Shown: positions 51,991-62,393, numbered from the stretch's first letter. The stretch is DNA of 64,000 nt from Gautieria morchelliformis (GCA_015179125.1 WHVA01000416.1:1-64000); one strand, 5' to 3'. A program made the numbers and translations. Notes: a model not told the origin generated them from the letters alone.

Positions 51991-53219
51991 TTTTTCACCT
52001 CCGTAATGGAGGCTGAAGTCCCCTCGTTAGGGGTCTTCGTTGCCCGACCTTTAGAACCGCTACTATTGGTAGACTTGTTCTTCGGGCAGTCCTTGACGAC
52101 GTGACCTTTGGTGCCGCAAAGCAGACAAAGTCCTTGGTCGACCCGACGTTGGCGCTCCTCGGGAAGCAGTTTGCCATCCTTCCCGAGTTTGCTCGAAATG
52201 TCGGGCTGGCTCTTGTTGTTCGAAGAATTGTTGTTGTTGGAACCCTTGCCGCTGTTGTTAGTCTTGTTGCGGTTCTTATTGTTATTGGAACCACTGGAAG
52301 ACTGGTGGTTGTTAGTGGCATTGCTACTGGACTGATTAGTGGTGCGTGCAGGCTGGGAGCTACGACCATTGATCATGGCGTCGTATTCCTTTCGCTCCCA
52401 GTAACGGCTATCGCATTCCAGCGCGAAGTTCCTAAGCTCGGCGAGGCTGCGGAATCGAGGGAAGTGAAGTAAGTCGTCCTTGATCCGTTTGGCCAAGCCC
52501 TTGTAGGCAAAGTGTCGGAGGGCCGCGTCGTTCCACTGAGTCCGAGTCGAAGCTCGGGCGAAGTCGATAAAGAATCGCGCGGCCTTGTGGTGCTCTTTCA
52601 TAACGATCTTCTCGAGGTCAATCTCGGCTTGGGCCGCGTTGTCGTATGGGCCGAAGTTAAGCTCGAGCTCGGCCTTGAAGCTGTCCCAGTCCTCGAGCCA
52701 ATCTGGCTCGGGTTGGACTTCGCCGAGGATCGCCGGCTCGAAATATTGCAGAGCCGAGCCGGACAGGTAAGAAATAGCATACTGCACCTTCGAGGCCCCA
52801 GTCTTGAACGCGGTGGGGCGATCTCTGAAGTTGAGTACACATTGAAGGAAGAAAGTGCGAAGCTTGGCTTGGTCAGTACCGTCATAACTATCCGGTTCCT
52901 TGACCTTGGCTCGTGCTTCGGATTCGCGAGGTTTCGCGAGTTTGATGAACACTCGACGCATAAGCTCGTTGTCCTCGAGGTCACCGAGGTCCTCGGGCGG
53001 AAGGTTGGGGAGGTCCCGATCGTTGTCAGAACTTCTAGAGCCATCACCTGGATCACCTGAAGGGTCACCGAGGTTAGCCCTACCTTTGCCTTTGTTACTA
53101 GGCTCGGCGGGGTCTGCGAGGGGTATCCCCGGGGACGGGGGTGAGTCATCGGGGGCTTCCGAGAAACGTCGCTGTTCTGAGATACCCCGAAGGGTGCGAG
53201 AACGAGTTATCATGGACAT
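51987..53219 (-). CDS. Gypsy copy 2 gag, intact
   Basis: 410 codons, MSMITRSRTLRGISEQ... A disordered acidic N-terminus; Ty3/Gypsy gag domain (SYDGTDQAKLRTFFLQ, YLSGSALQYFEPAIL, ELNFGPYDNAAQAE, RFFIDFARAS); an Asn-rich linker; one CCHC knuckle CLLCGTKGHVVKDC near residue 375; ending AAA-AAA-TAG at 51987. The ATG at 53219 is 44 bp inside the LTR boundary. Confidence 0.93.
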   Translation of the reverse strand: MSMITRSRTLRGISEQRRFSEAPDDSPPSPGIPLADPAEPSNKGKGRANLGDPSGDPGDGSRSSDNDRDLPNLPPEDLGDLEDNELMRRVFIKLAKPRESEARAKVKEPDSYDGTDQAKLRTFFLQCVLNFRDRPTAFKTGASKVQYAISYLSGSALQYFEPAILGEVQPEPDWLEDWDSFKAELELNFGPYDNAAQAEIDLEKIVMKEHHKAARFFIDFARASTRTQWNDAALRHFAYKGLAKRIKDDLLHFPRFRSLAELRNFALECDSRYWERKEYDAMINGRSSQPARTTNQSSSNATNNHQSSSGSNNNKNRNKTNNSGKGSNNNNSSNNKSQPDISSKLGKDGKLLPEERQRRVDQGLCLLCGTKGHVVKDCPKNKSTNSSGSKGRATKTPNEGTSASITEVKK

Positions 53220-53249
53220 CGTGAAAAAAGGGATACGTAGGGTGTAAGC

Positions 53250-53260
53250 AGTCTGAAAAT
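53250..53260 (-). other. Self-priming primer-binding site, Gypsy copy 2
   Basis: Reverse-strand ATTTTCAGACT, two bases after the LTR end at 53263, complementary to AGTCTGAAAAT at 53512-53502 within the LTR. The implied R-U5 region is 250 nt. Identical to copy 1. Confidence 0.65.
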
Positions 53261-53262
53261 AC

Positions 53263-53823
53263 TGTTACGATACGATCCGTCGTAAGGTTGACCGAGGTCG
53301 GGGACGAAACCCGAGTCAAGGTCCGAGGTTACAGGGCGAGGTTTGGATGGGGAAGTCGGAGAGGGACTTGGCTTCAGCTTATGTGCTGCGCCGACCCTAC
53401 GCACGAGTCCCAACTTCGGAGGTAAACGAATAAGAGGCGAGGTTCTAGCTTAAGAGGCGAGGCGTAGAAACTAGCTAGGGATCGAAGGGACACGATAGTT
53501 GATTTTCAGACTAAGGAGTAGGAATGCATACAAGGGGGTTATATACGGACGAGGTGCAAGTCAGGGGCGAACAGATTAGTGGAGGTCAGGGCGGGGTCAG
53601 GAGACCGAGGTCAGGGCGAGGTAATATACGAATGATGCGTGATGGAGCGGAATCAGTAACTAAGGGGATACGGGCATGGGATCAAGGTCGGATATGAGTT
53701 CAAGCTCGGGATCGGGCTCGGGCACGGACAAGTATCATATGTACTCGGGCATGAATATCACAAGGCTCGGGCTCGGAAGAAGGTTCTACCGGTAAGTAGC
53801 CGGCCAAAGGCCGGGTCCTTACA
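53263..53823 (-). repeat. Gypsy copy 2, 5' LTR
   Basis: 561 bp, TGTTACGATACG...TCCTTACA. It differs from 46283-46843 at three sites noted (t/a near the start, g/a in gttac-ggg, t/c in ctag-tag). The predicted transcription start is 53512 on the reverse strand. Confidence 0.92.
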
Positions 53824-54560
53824 GTTGTTGGGACAAGGTGTACATGAGACGTGAGTCTATCTATGATTACCATGAGGTAATCACAGTCATTCGACTTGGG
53901 CAATGGGCCCATGAAGTCGATCCCAATAGATTGCCATGGTCTATCGGGTATGGGCAGGCTATGTAGTAGCCCTGCAGGCCACTGCGTGCCTGTCTTGGTA
54001 GTCTGACACTTCACACACAAAGTGCAGAATGCCTCGACGTCCGAGGCCATACTGGGCCACCAGTATGTTCTTCGAATGTAGTTCGAAGTTTTCAGTTGAC
54101 CGTAGTGGCCAATTGTCTGGTGGGCGTGATCAATTATGATCTCGATCAGCCTCCTTCCCCCTTGAAACATGTTCCAAGGGATGGCTATGACATCCCTCTT
54201 GAGCTGATTCTTCGTCCAAATCAGCCCATCCCCGATGCTGAATCTTGGATGTGCATCCTGGTTCGCCATGATCTTTGCGAACATGGGCTCCTTATGGTAG
54301 GAGTCGCGTAGGACAAGTCCAAACTCTCTTCTACACTTATGCGTAGGGGAGCTCCATCATTGCCGCAGATGTCGTTGTCGTTGTCTGGAAACGACACGTC
54401 GTGGCGAGGTTCCTTGACGGAGCCTTCGTTCATAGCCTCTGCTTCTAATATTCGTGGCTCTGTTTTCTCCACGAGGCGAGTTGATCACCTCATAGCTGCT
54501 GTACGCAGCTCCATGTATCGAGTATTCGCGCAAATGGCAGAATGGGGCTCTGACCAGAGT
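53824..54560 (-). pseudogene. Gypsy D polyprotein, integrase N-terminal half
   Basis: Reverse strand: FSIGDGLIWTKNQLKRD, then the zinc region HAHQTIGHYGQLKT ... CTLCVKC and the start of the core PWQSIGIDFMGPLPKSNDCDYLMVIIDRLT, ending LVPTT at the LTR boundary. Upstream of 54290 a frameshift leads into a linker (EKTEPRILEAEAM) that fades by ~54560. The other end of this element is at 46040-46282. Confidence 0.8.
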
Positions 54561-54719
54561 TGATCATTACACAACTGTCTAGCAGTCCAGGACTCAAAAT
54601 TATTGTGTTGAGTATGGCAAATAGGGCACCGGTAACATCCCTTTCCTTGATTCTGCGATGTACTCGAGGCTCAGGGATGGTTATCCAACTTTGGGTCAGG
54701 TCTTACACCATTTACCTCA

Positions 54720-56220
54720 GTCTTCACGGATGGTTGGTTTTCTCTAGATCCCTGAAGACTCTGAAGAAGGCTAGCATATTACAGGGAGGAGTGAAATCTC
54801 TGCTTGCCATCATCCGTGTATCTATGGGAGACCTTTCTCTCAGCGTCGGCGACCAAGGGGGAATCAATAGGTTGGTTTCTGTCAACCTCTTAGCCATCCC
54901 GGCCCTGGCCAAACTTTCGATCACTTCCCCACCTGCGGCAGTGTTTGGTTTCACGTGATTCATATGTTAACGCAATCCGTCCTTTGGCTATTCTTCTCAT
55001 TCATTCTTCAGCATCATTGCCTCAACGATTCGAGGCCGTGATGGCACTTGTTGGGTGCATTTATGCTCCTGCACCAAAATCAAGCATAATATATTCAATT
55101 TATTGTGTGGTGTTTCAATATTTTCTCATACTGTTCTTGTACCATGCATCCACTCCCCTGCTTATTTTCGAAATTTTCTAGCCACTCCCTATCTCTCCAT
55201 TCCATTCTGTTATTTCTATTTTCATAGGCGGCTGCACCCAGCGGAGTTTGAAATGACTTCGACGCGCGAGCCCTTGGGCGCTAAAGGGCCGGGTGCAAGT
55301 ATATGCCTTCTGAGACAGGATTACACTCCTCTCTCAGTGACAATAAATTCACTGAGAGAGGCGAGTAGTATTCTTCATATTTACATAGCATGTTGACTGA
55401 AAATCATGTAGTGTATTTGATTCTAGGTATTGTATTAATACATTAGTGACAATAAATTCACTGAGAGAGTGTATTTGATTCTAGCTTTCTAAGAACTCTA
55501 CCGAACCTTCCCTGCCATAGCCCCTAGTTGCTAACAGCACTTACTAATAATATGTCTTCCACTACTCCCGAGGCTGCAGAGCGCATGAGCGCTTTCCGTT
55601 TTATTTATGGACGCAGTCACCGCAAGGACGCTAGTAGGCAACATTGTCAAATGCACAGAGATGCATCTTCTTGACAGCAATATCATGTTGCGCTGTGCAT
55701 CCACAGAGTTGATATGCAACCTCATTGGGGGTGCTGAGGGGTCATTCAATTACTTTGGGAGCACCATGGACTCCAGCGCCCTAGACTTCAGATCCTCGTT
55801 GCACTCTCGAATGTCGATGATCTTCCAACCAGATTGGCTGCATCTGGTGCCCTCACCACATTAATGGCTTCTCCCGATACATGTCAAACCCTGGAGAAAC
55901 TCGAGATCAAGCGCCATCGTGTCCTGCCGATTCTCGTGGAACTCATCTCTCCAGAGATTGCACGGGCATATAGAGAAGAGCAGCCTGAAGATGAAGACGA
56001 AATGACTGATAATGGGAGTGGGGAGGACCTGGGCCTGGTACATCGAGGTGTGGTATGTGTGCGCAATCTGTTTGCAAACCTCTATGCCAAAGAGGACAGA
56101 AAAACCATGTCTCTCGAAGCTGACTCGCGGGGTCTTGTGAGGGCTCTTGTCCAAACCATCAAATCAAACACGGGAGGCACAGAGAATGGAGCGGTATTGA
56201 AAGCTGCTGCAGAGGACTGA
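54720..56220 (+). pseudogene. UCS-domain myosin chaperone (UNC-45/She4/Cro1-like), broken
   Basis: Armadillo-type helices: KKASILQGGVKSLLAIIR near 54767, a probable intron, IPALAKLSITSP near 54899, AIRPLAILLIHSSASLPQRF near 54975 and EAVMAL, then a Copia solo LTR, then TNNMSSTTPEAAERM; further on EMHLLDSNIMLRCASTELIC near 55659, LQILVALSNVDDLPTRLAAS near 55779, and HRVLPILVELI, LVHRGVVCVRNLFANL near 56037. The order and wording match the UCS domain that binds and folds myosin motors. The N-terminal half is absent. A frameshift lies near 55780, a one-base shift near 54955, and a stop at 56218 truncates it. A working copy presumably exists elsewhere. Confidence 0.75.
55049..55536 (+). mobile_element. 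Copia solo LTR, inside the UCS chaperone gene
   Basis: 488 bp, TGTTGGGTGC...GCTAACA, flanked by a perfect 5-bp duplication gcact (55044-55048 and 55537-55541). Counting one gcact the gene reads MAL-TNNMSS in frame. A diverged subfamily, yet the 13-bp stem at 55328-55361 is intact. Confidence 0.93.
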
Positions 56221-56604
56221 AGTGGATACTACAATCCGATGTGAAGTTACCACTGTAACACTGTGTTGTGTCTCTATTTAGGATGACGCTCTTACTGTAA
56301 TTCTGAGAATCAAAACCGGTCACATTCTTGTTGATCATAATGCATGAAGCTTCGAAGTGGACACCGTAGCTAGCATTAAAATTATTAGGGCAAAGCTGTG
56401 AAATATTGGCTCATATTGCCAATTGTTCTGTACAAGATTGCAGGATGCTCGTGGGGCGATATATATCCACCGAAACCTAGCAGAAGAGGTCATTGGAGAA
56501 TTTGGGCTCAATCCCCTGCTAGTAAGTCTCTGCGATCAGTTGGTCATTGCCACCAAGGTTAACTTGGTCACTGTTTCATTGCCCTAGCTCAGCTGCGCAC
56601 ACTC

Positions 56605-57080
56605 GACAAGAAAAAAATGAGTGATGTTCTCGAAGCCATCGCTAAGGAAGTCGGAACGCAGCGTATTACGGCTGGTAAATAATCACACTGCCAAGGTCAT
56701 GACACTCATCCTCATGAATTTCAGTCGCTATCGCGCATACCATGCATGCACAAGGCACCCTATGTGTTCCCTGTCATAGGAGGTTGCAAGGTTGAGCACT
56801 TGGAGGATAATCTAATATCGACTTGGAGGCTCTCGGCATCAGGCTCACTCCCAAACAGCCCGAGTACATTGGCAGCATACTGCCTACTGTAAAGGCTTCC
56901 CAAAGGCGGTCATTGTGTGCCCTTATTTATTGTCACTTTCCTGATGCATTGTCTCGTTTCCATAACTAGGGAGAAATGGTACCTACCCTACACCACCAGT
57001 CGAGGTTCTTCTTTGGCACAGGTTTCCAAGACGATGTCCCTGAAACATTGTTGTCGATTGTTTGTGTCACATTTCTCCAA
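56605..57080 (+). pseudogene. Aldo-keto reductase fragment (C-terminal part)
   Basis: MSDVLEAIAKEVGTQRITA near 56618, an intron of about 50 nt (gtaaat...tttcag), VAIAHTM, then after a 4-bp duplication (atgcatgc) MHKAPYVFPVIGGCKVEHLE near 56746, DLEALGIRLTPKQPEYIGSI near 56820 and a GFPKAVI remnant. This is the C-terminal region of fungal AKRs of the Aad/norsolorinate reductase type, where VFPxxGGRK contacts NADPH. Several frameshifts. The N-terminal catalytic Tyr region is missing. Confidence 0.65.
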
Positions 57081-57222
57081 CCTTGAATAAACCTTTTCTA
57101 GCAGAGCTTTCCTAGACGTCACTCTTCCCACTTTCACTGTGGTTTCTGGGGGATTTCAGCAATCTTTCACCTAGTGTATTTCCACAAGCTCTCAGTTCCC
57201 ATGTTGTGAAGCCCTGTGTGAT

Positions 57223-58606
57223 TAGTGATGGGCACGGCCCGGCTCGGCCCCAAAGCCCGGTCTTGGGCCCGGCTTGCTCGGGCTCGGGCTTGCCAAATCC
57301 TGAGCCAGGCCCTTAACAGCCGGCCTGGCTCGGCTCGGGCTAAGCCCGGCTTGGGCCGCGGCCTGTTGGTGGGGAACTAGTAGATATGTATCGCACCTGT
57401 ACCAACATGCGCACCCACATCGCCACCGCCCGCAGCGGTCGCGGCCGCCTCCCCTACACCAGCCGGCCCACCCCATGCACCCGCAGCCCCCATACGCACG
57501 TACGCAGCTGCATGTGCGCGCACACGCCCACCCATGCCCACCCGCACACACACCCGCACACACCCGCACACGCACACTGAGGAGCAAGGCTGCTCTCGCG
57601 CTCCTCGCGTGTACCTGCACATGCCACGTGACGTGCGTCAGCCGTGCCATAAGCCACGCGCGGTATTCAACCCTGCGCTGCAGGGCCAGGGGTGGGCGGC
57701 GCGGCCGCGCGGGGGTGCAGGGGGCAGCGAGAAGGGCTCGGTGGGTCCAGGTGTGAAGGAGAAGGAGGGGCTGGAGATGGGGCGGGGCTCTCGAGGCCCT
57801 GGTAGGGGCGATGGTGGGCGGAAGGAAAAGGTGAAGAGCCGGGCGGCGGCGGCGGCGGAAAAAGAGATCCTTTATGTAAGGCCACAATAACTACAATAGA
57901 TGACATTCCATGACTAAAATCCTAAACTGGCAGTTCTAAGCCAGCTTACCGTAAGTAGAAGTATCCTTTCTGGCCACCGAAGATCCTATGGTTCGGGCGC
58001 CTATGAGGCCGCTGTAGAGGACAGGAATTATAGGCAGTAGGTATGGACTTGTTATTCAAAAGAATAGACTAGAAATCAATTCACTCTCTCAGTGAATTTA
58101 GTGGTCACTCTAAATATATTATACACTACCTAGAAATCAATTCACTACAGAGGATTTCTAGGTCAATAAATGCAAAGACTACTAGACTAATTTACTTGCC
58201 TCTCTCAGTGAATTTAGTGGTCACTGAGAGAGGGGGAAATGTGTTCCACTGCGCATGTACTACTACCCGGCCCTTTAGCGCCCAAGAGCTCGCGCGTCGA
58301 AGTCATTTCAGACTCCGCTGGGTGCAGCCGCTTGTGAAAGTAGGAATAACAAGATGAAATAGAAAAATAAAGAATGAGTGGAAAATTTCGAAAATAACCA
58401 GAGAAATGGATGCATAATACAAGAACAATGTGAGAAGAAATTGGAAGGCCACACAACAAATTGGATATATTATGCTTGATTTTGGTGCAGGAGCATAAAT
58501 GCACCCAACAGCCGCGGCTTCCGGGCTCGGCTCGGGCTTGTCAAAACCTGAGCCAGGCCCGGAAGCCCGGCGCACCAACGGCTTGGGCCGGGCCGTGCCC
58601 ATCACT
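57223..58606. mobile_element. Non-autonomous hAT element
   Basis: Terminal inverted repeats of ~21 bp starting TAGTGATGGGCACGGCCCGG (57223 onwards and, inverted, ending 58606), flanked by a perfect 8-bp duplication tgtgtgat (57215-57222 and 58607-58614), the hallmark of hAT insertion. Subterminal ggctcgggc/gcccgg repeats lie at both ends. No transposase. The GC-rich interior has long frames on both strands that reflect composition. Without the Copia LTR at 58013 it is ~881 bp. Confidence 0.92.
58013..58510 (-). mobile_element. Copia solo LTR within the hAT element
   Basis: 498 bp, same length as the intact element's LTRs and differing, in what I compared, by three C-to-T changes in one short stretch near 58355-58370. 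Flanked by a perfect duplication gccgc (58008-58012 and 58511-58515). Confidence 0.95.
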
Positions 58607-58837
58607 ATGTGTGATGTTTGCAAAAGTCGGTGCGTAATATGCGAACAAAACGTTCACTGCCGCCTGTGAAGCCACAATCATCTCCAGTCGATGTTTGTGT
58701 AAGCCTGGTGTGAGCCACTCGACATGCTTGCAGATAGCTAATCCATATGCTCACCAGCCTGACTCCCGTCCCGCTTGTCAAACTTAAGTCCTCACCTGTT
58801 ATCTCACACCTTCACCACACATCAACTGACCACTGCG

Positions 58838-59176
58838 ATGGACAAGGTCACTATTCCCTCATCGATCACAAAATTCGAAATCAACACGAACAACATTGCC
58901 GTGTTCCTGGAAGGCCGGGCCCATTCTCTTGAAATCAAAATTACCCCGACAGCCCCAGGTCCAGTGGTATGTTTCCTCAGTGGCTTTCATCTTTTACAAG
59001 GGTTTAACGCTATCTATTGCCAGACACTAATCATAAATGTGGGAGAAGCCCCGCCTGTGCTCGTGGATGCGAAGGAGCCTCGAAGCGCTGCCATGCAGCG
59101 GGTTTCAGATACATCCGACAAACCCGAACCAAGGCCCTTCCTTCAGGTTCCAGCCTTCGGGCAAAGAAAATATTGA
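58838..59176 (+). CDS. Uncharacterised two-exon ORF (possible 5' part of the next gene)
   Basis: ATG at 58838: MDKVTIPSSITKFEINTNNI, 43 codons, then an intron 58967-59023 (57 nt, gtatgt...tgccag), then TLIINVGEAPPVLVDAKEPR to a TGA at 59174-59176, 93 codons in total. In phase and with canonical splice sites, but no known domain. It lies 630 bp upstream of the gene at 59969-60781 on the same strand and could be its beginning with unresolved exons between. Confidence 0.4.
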   Translation: MDKVTIPSSITKFEINTNNIAVFLEGRAHSLEIKITPTAPGPVVCFLSGFHLLQGFNAIYCQTLIINVGEAPPVLVDAKEPRSAAMQRVSDTSDKPEPRPFLQVPAFGQRKY

Positions 59177-59968
59177 CGTGTTTGGACGATTATCCAATCC
59201 TGGATCATGATCATGACGCCGATCGCCATGAGACACCCAATGCCAGAGACATAGTGAGTGATGCTTTTCTTGCTGTGAGGCACTGGCGCTGACTCCGAGT
59301 CATGGGTCAAGGACTTCACATTGTCTTCAATACCATGAGTTCCCAACAGGATTCAGACCGCGAATGACAAGATAGCGATGGCACCAAGTGGCTTTCGCTA
59401 TAGCATGCCATCGCGCCGACCTGCCCCGTTCCCAGTGTCACCGATTGAACATGCAGCCAAGAGGTCTAAGACACATGATGGCATATTAGAGTGATTCGGT
59501 CTCTGAGTGACATTTCCTCAAATATTAGTCAGACGTCCCGAAACAATAGAATTTGTCATCCATGCTGTTCTTTGTTGACACCCACTGTTATCTCCACTCG
59601 TCTGACCACCCGAATGCCAGCGGTCAAGCAGAAACTGCCTGACTGTCCGTGAGACTGCTTTGTCAGTTTTGGTGACCCAGCTGAACACCCACAGCCTGAA
59701 GTCCCGCAAAAAATATACACCAAATTGTGTGGCCCTGCTGGATAGTTGGGCCGAGTCCCAGGTGAGTGCTTGCCCCATAAAACAAAACTCCCACCTCATT
59801 GCCATCGGAGGGTGACCCACTCGCACGCGAGCTCATATTGCTCGATGCCATCCTGCAGGCCATCCCTGATGATCACACGAGTCACGCGCAATACCACATC
59901 CCTAAAGGACTCAAGGCATTTTTGTTCTCATATGGTTCTTTTGCCATTACACTAACTGTTTGCGACAG

Positions 59969-60781
59969 ACCAACATCAAGAAATATACCAACTGCATAAT
60001 CCTCTCACCGAAGCTTACCGCTTATAGAGGCAACATTGCCCTGGCCGTGCTCGTGTGTTCCCACCCCCATTTGTCCATGTTCACATGCTTACATTGTCCC
60101 AGAATACGATGCGTGAGCTCAACATTCACGACCTTCCTGCAGCCCAACATGAAGATCGCATTCAAGCCGTGATCACGGAGATAAGCACTGAGGCTACCAC
60201 CGCCCGTAATATGGTCAAGAAACATGTAAGTATGGTGAACCTTACTGCCATTCTCATTCCTCACCGCAACGACAGGTTTTGGAGTCACTTGTGCCCACCG
60301 GTAAGCATAGGCACATTAGTGACCTATGTCATGCCATGATCAAAAAGAGCATGACCGGACTTGCCATGACAACTTACACCCAAGTTCGCATGGCATTCAT
60401 TGTAAGTGTCCTAGCCTAATGCGTGTGTATATTCTAACTCGGTGTAACCAGCGTACAGTCATACGTGAAACCGGCGATGCTAAAGATACCTGGGAGCTCA
60501 TAGACAAGAGGCTTCGGGAGTGGGAAGAATGGAACCCCACTACCGAAAAATTCCAGGAGTTTGTCTGTCCTTCCCACATTCCACTGTATGTAGCTTACCT
60601 TGCCAGCAGGGCCATGAAGATAAACTACCACCTTGACCAGGAGGATTTCCCACGCTCACACACTGAGCTTGCCATGCGCCCTGTCACCCTGACTAAGGAC
60701 CTCGAGAAATGGCAGATCGTTTGCGACCACCATGCCGGAAAGGCAGGCACAGAAAAAGTGGGAAGGAAAGGGCGAGCTTAG
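59969..60781 (+). CDS. Uncharacterised gene with three 50-nt introns (C-terminal 220 aa)
   Basis: Exons 59969-60052, 60103-60225, 60276-60401 and 60452-60781. The introns 60053-60102, 60226-60275 and 60402-60451 are each exactly 50 nt with GT...AG, and all exons are multiples of three. The product reads TNIKKYTNCIILSPKLTAYR ... NTMRELNIHDLPAAQHEDRI ... VLESLVPTGKHRHISDLC ... RTVIRETGDAKDTWELIDKR to a TAG at 60779. It is helical and charged, with no recognised domain. An upstream exon around 59811-59934 (DPLARELILLDAILQAIPDD) probably belongs but its splice donor is unclear. No stop or frameshift was seen, so the gene may be functional. Confidence 0.6.
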
Positions 60782-61300
60782 TGGGTGCGATTGATGGAAA
60801 AGTATTTGAGGGGAACCTGCCTTGAAGATGGCATTTTCATGGACATTGTAATTAGCATCAACAATGCTTTGATAGATGCCTATGGCTATATATATAAGGT
60901 AATGCACAAAGCTATGGCGATGGAATATACGAGCCGACGTAGCTAAATGTGAGGTCACAGATACATTGGTGCCCAAGCTCTAATTGAGGTTTGCGAGCAG
61001 TTACAGAAAGCTATTCCAATGGAATATGAATGCCGATGTTTGAGCTGGTCATAACGTTGACATGAGGCCACAGAGACATTGGTGGCAAAGCTCTTATTGA
61101 GGAGAGTTACTGAGATTCACAGAGGTATCTGCCAAACCTTGCCCAAACATTCAAGGTTTTTTAAGCCTAAAACGATTCGCGGAGGTTTATTTCCTAGACA
61201 TAACCACGCGATCTCCCTGAGGCATAGGCGACTGTGCCTCAACATCGTCAGAGAAACATTTCAAAAACATTTACCACCGGCGGTGGTGTACTAGTAGACT
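60782..61300. repeat. Two ~97-bp direct repeats in a non-coding flank
   Basis: 60908-61000 and 61007-61102 share aaagct-t-gc-atggaatat ... tgaggtcacagatacattggtg-c-aagctc-tattgagg, period 99 bp, about 80% alike. No gene. Confidence 0.55.
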
Positions 61301-61899
61301 GCTGACGATGGCTGCACACTTCGATCCTCTACCGCTTTTACCTACAGTAGCACACACTGGTGCATGATCCCATGGATGGACTTCCAGGTGAGCACCACAG
61401 TCGGTAGCACATAAATTATTGTGTACATACAGCAAGTACTGCAGGAAGTTCAACTCGTCCCCTGGGCCCTGCTGTGGAACTTTCTGGTTAGACATTCTAA
61501 TTCTATGTCAATGTCTACACTTCTCCATTAAGGCTTGCACCTTCTTTCACGGCGACGTGATTGACGGAAGATCTTCCCACAGTGCAACTTTTATTCGTCG
61601 TTGGGCATGATCGGTTTTAATGTAACCCATATCTTCAACCAGCCAACTCCCCCTTCCAATGTCTTTCGGAGTTGTTTGCAATGGCCATGAACTTGGAAGC
61701 ATCCTATGCCTCAACAAGAAGGGGTGATTTTCCTGTCACCTTGAATGCCAGTCTCGGGGATGTGCTGGGATCATGTACGCTCAGCTTTGTATGCATGATG
61801 GGCTCAGTTCCACAAATGCTTGATAATTTCGGCAAACCGCTCGACAAGAGAAGATCCAGGATGTAGCAAACCACTAGTGAGAAAATGCCTCGGGGGATG
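61301..61899. other. No firm gene
   Basis: Reverse-strand frames at 61271-61495 and 61704-61937 have coding-like texture (LNFLQYLLYVHNNLC; LVVCYILDLLLSSGLPKLSS) and may be exons of the gene at 61900-62400, but splice sites could not be fixed. Confidence 0.3.
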
Positions 61900-61911
61900 G
61901 AAGTGTGCTTC

Positions 61912-62393
61912 TCAGCATGTGGAATGCTTGCATTCATTACCAGTTCCGCAGTGCTTCCCAGATGATGGATGATGAAGGAGAAAGGCCATACTTATTGGGT
62001 CAGACAGCTTGTAAGCCGGAACAACTGTGACCTCCCCACCGACGGGACCCATGACAATATGAAGACTTTCAGTCAGCGAAAGTTCCGATAGGAACTTAAT
62101 GGCATACAAGTTTGAGTTGAACAAGATGGCAGAAGACTTGGAAGGGGCCAGCGATGTGACGTCGAACAAGTTTAATGGAATAACGGATTCACTGCCAGTC
62201 ACCGGCTGAAAATGGAGGTCACCAACATTGAATTCCTGATCCCAACCCCAATGAAATCAGAGGTTTGAATATCAAGCAACACTAATTTATCGGGAACCTG
62301 ATCCTTGCACAAAGAGGTTAGGGTGTACGCATTCAGTATTGGTAACTCTCCGTTTCCTAGTTGGTGGAGGCGCACACTGTCACCCTCGATCAA
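61912..62393 (-). CDS. Uncharacterised reverse-strand gene fragment, intron-containing
   Basis: An exon-like segment VPDKLVLLDIQTSDFIG (~62310-62260), a short intron ending ccattttcag at ~62210, then PVTGSESVIPLNLFDVTSLA ... SNLYAIKFLSELSLTESLHI to about 62000, followed by a gtatgg donor. The two exons are in phase. No domain recognised. The 5' and 3' limits are unknown. Confidence 0.35.

Larger units (their letters stand above)
46283..53823 (-). mobile_element. Gypsy chromovirus, copy 2 (full length, nearly intact)
   Basis: 7541 bp, reverse strand, same family as 11983-19412. The LTRs are 561 bp each and differ at three sites I could see. Gag is intact; pol has one single-base loss near 49530. 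The flanking 5 bp do not match (agagc and gttgt), although both flanks belong to the same Gypsy D. The order of genes is as in copy 1, with the antisense spliced ORF near the 3' LTR. Confidence 0.93.

Noticed and set aside
56440..56600. RGAIYIHRNLAEEVIGEFG segment as part of the aldo-keto reductase
   Set aside because: It does not match the reductase family where I can judge, and its link to the downstream exons is not shown.
57222..57887. 221-codon reverse frame and several + strand frames in the GC-rich hAT interior
   Set aside because: Long frames on both strands follow from high GC; no motif and no intron signals.
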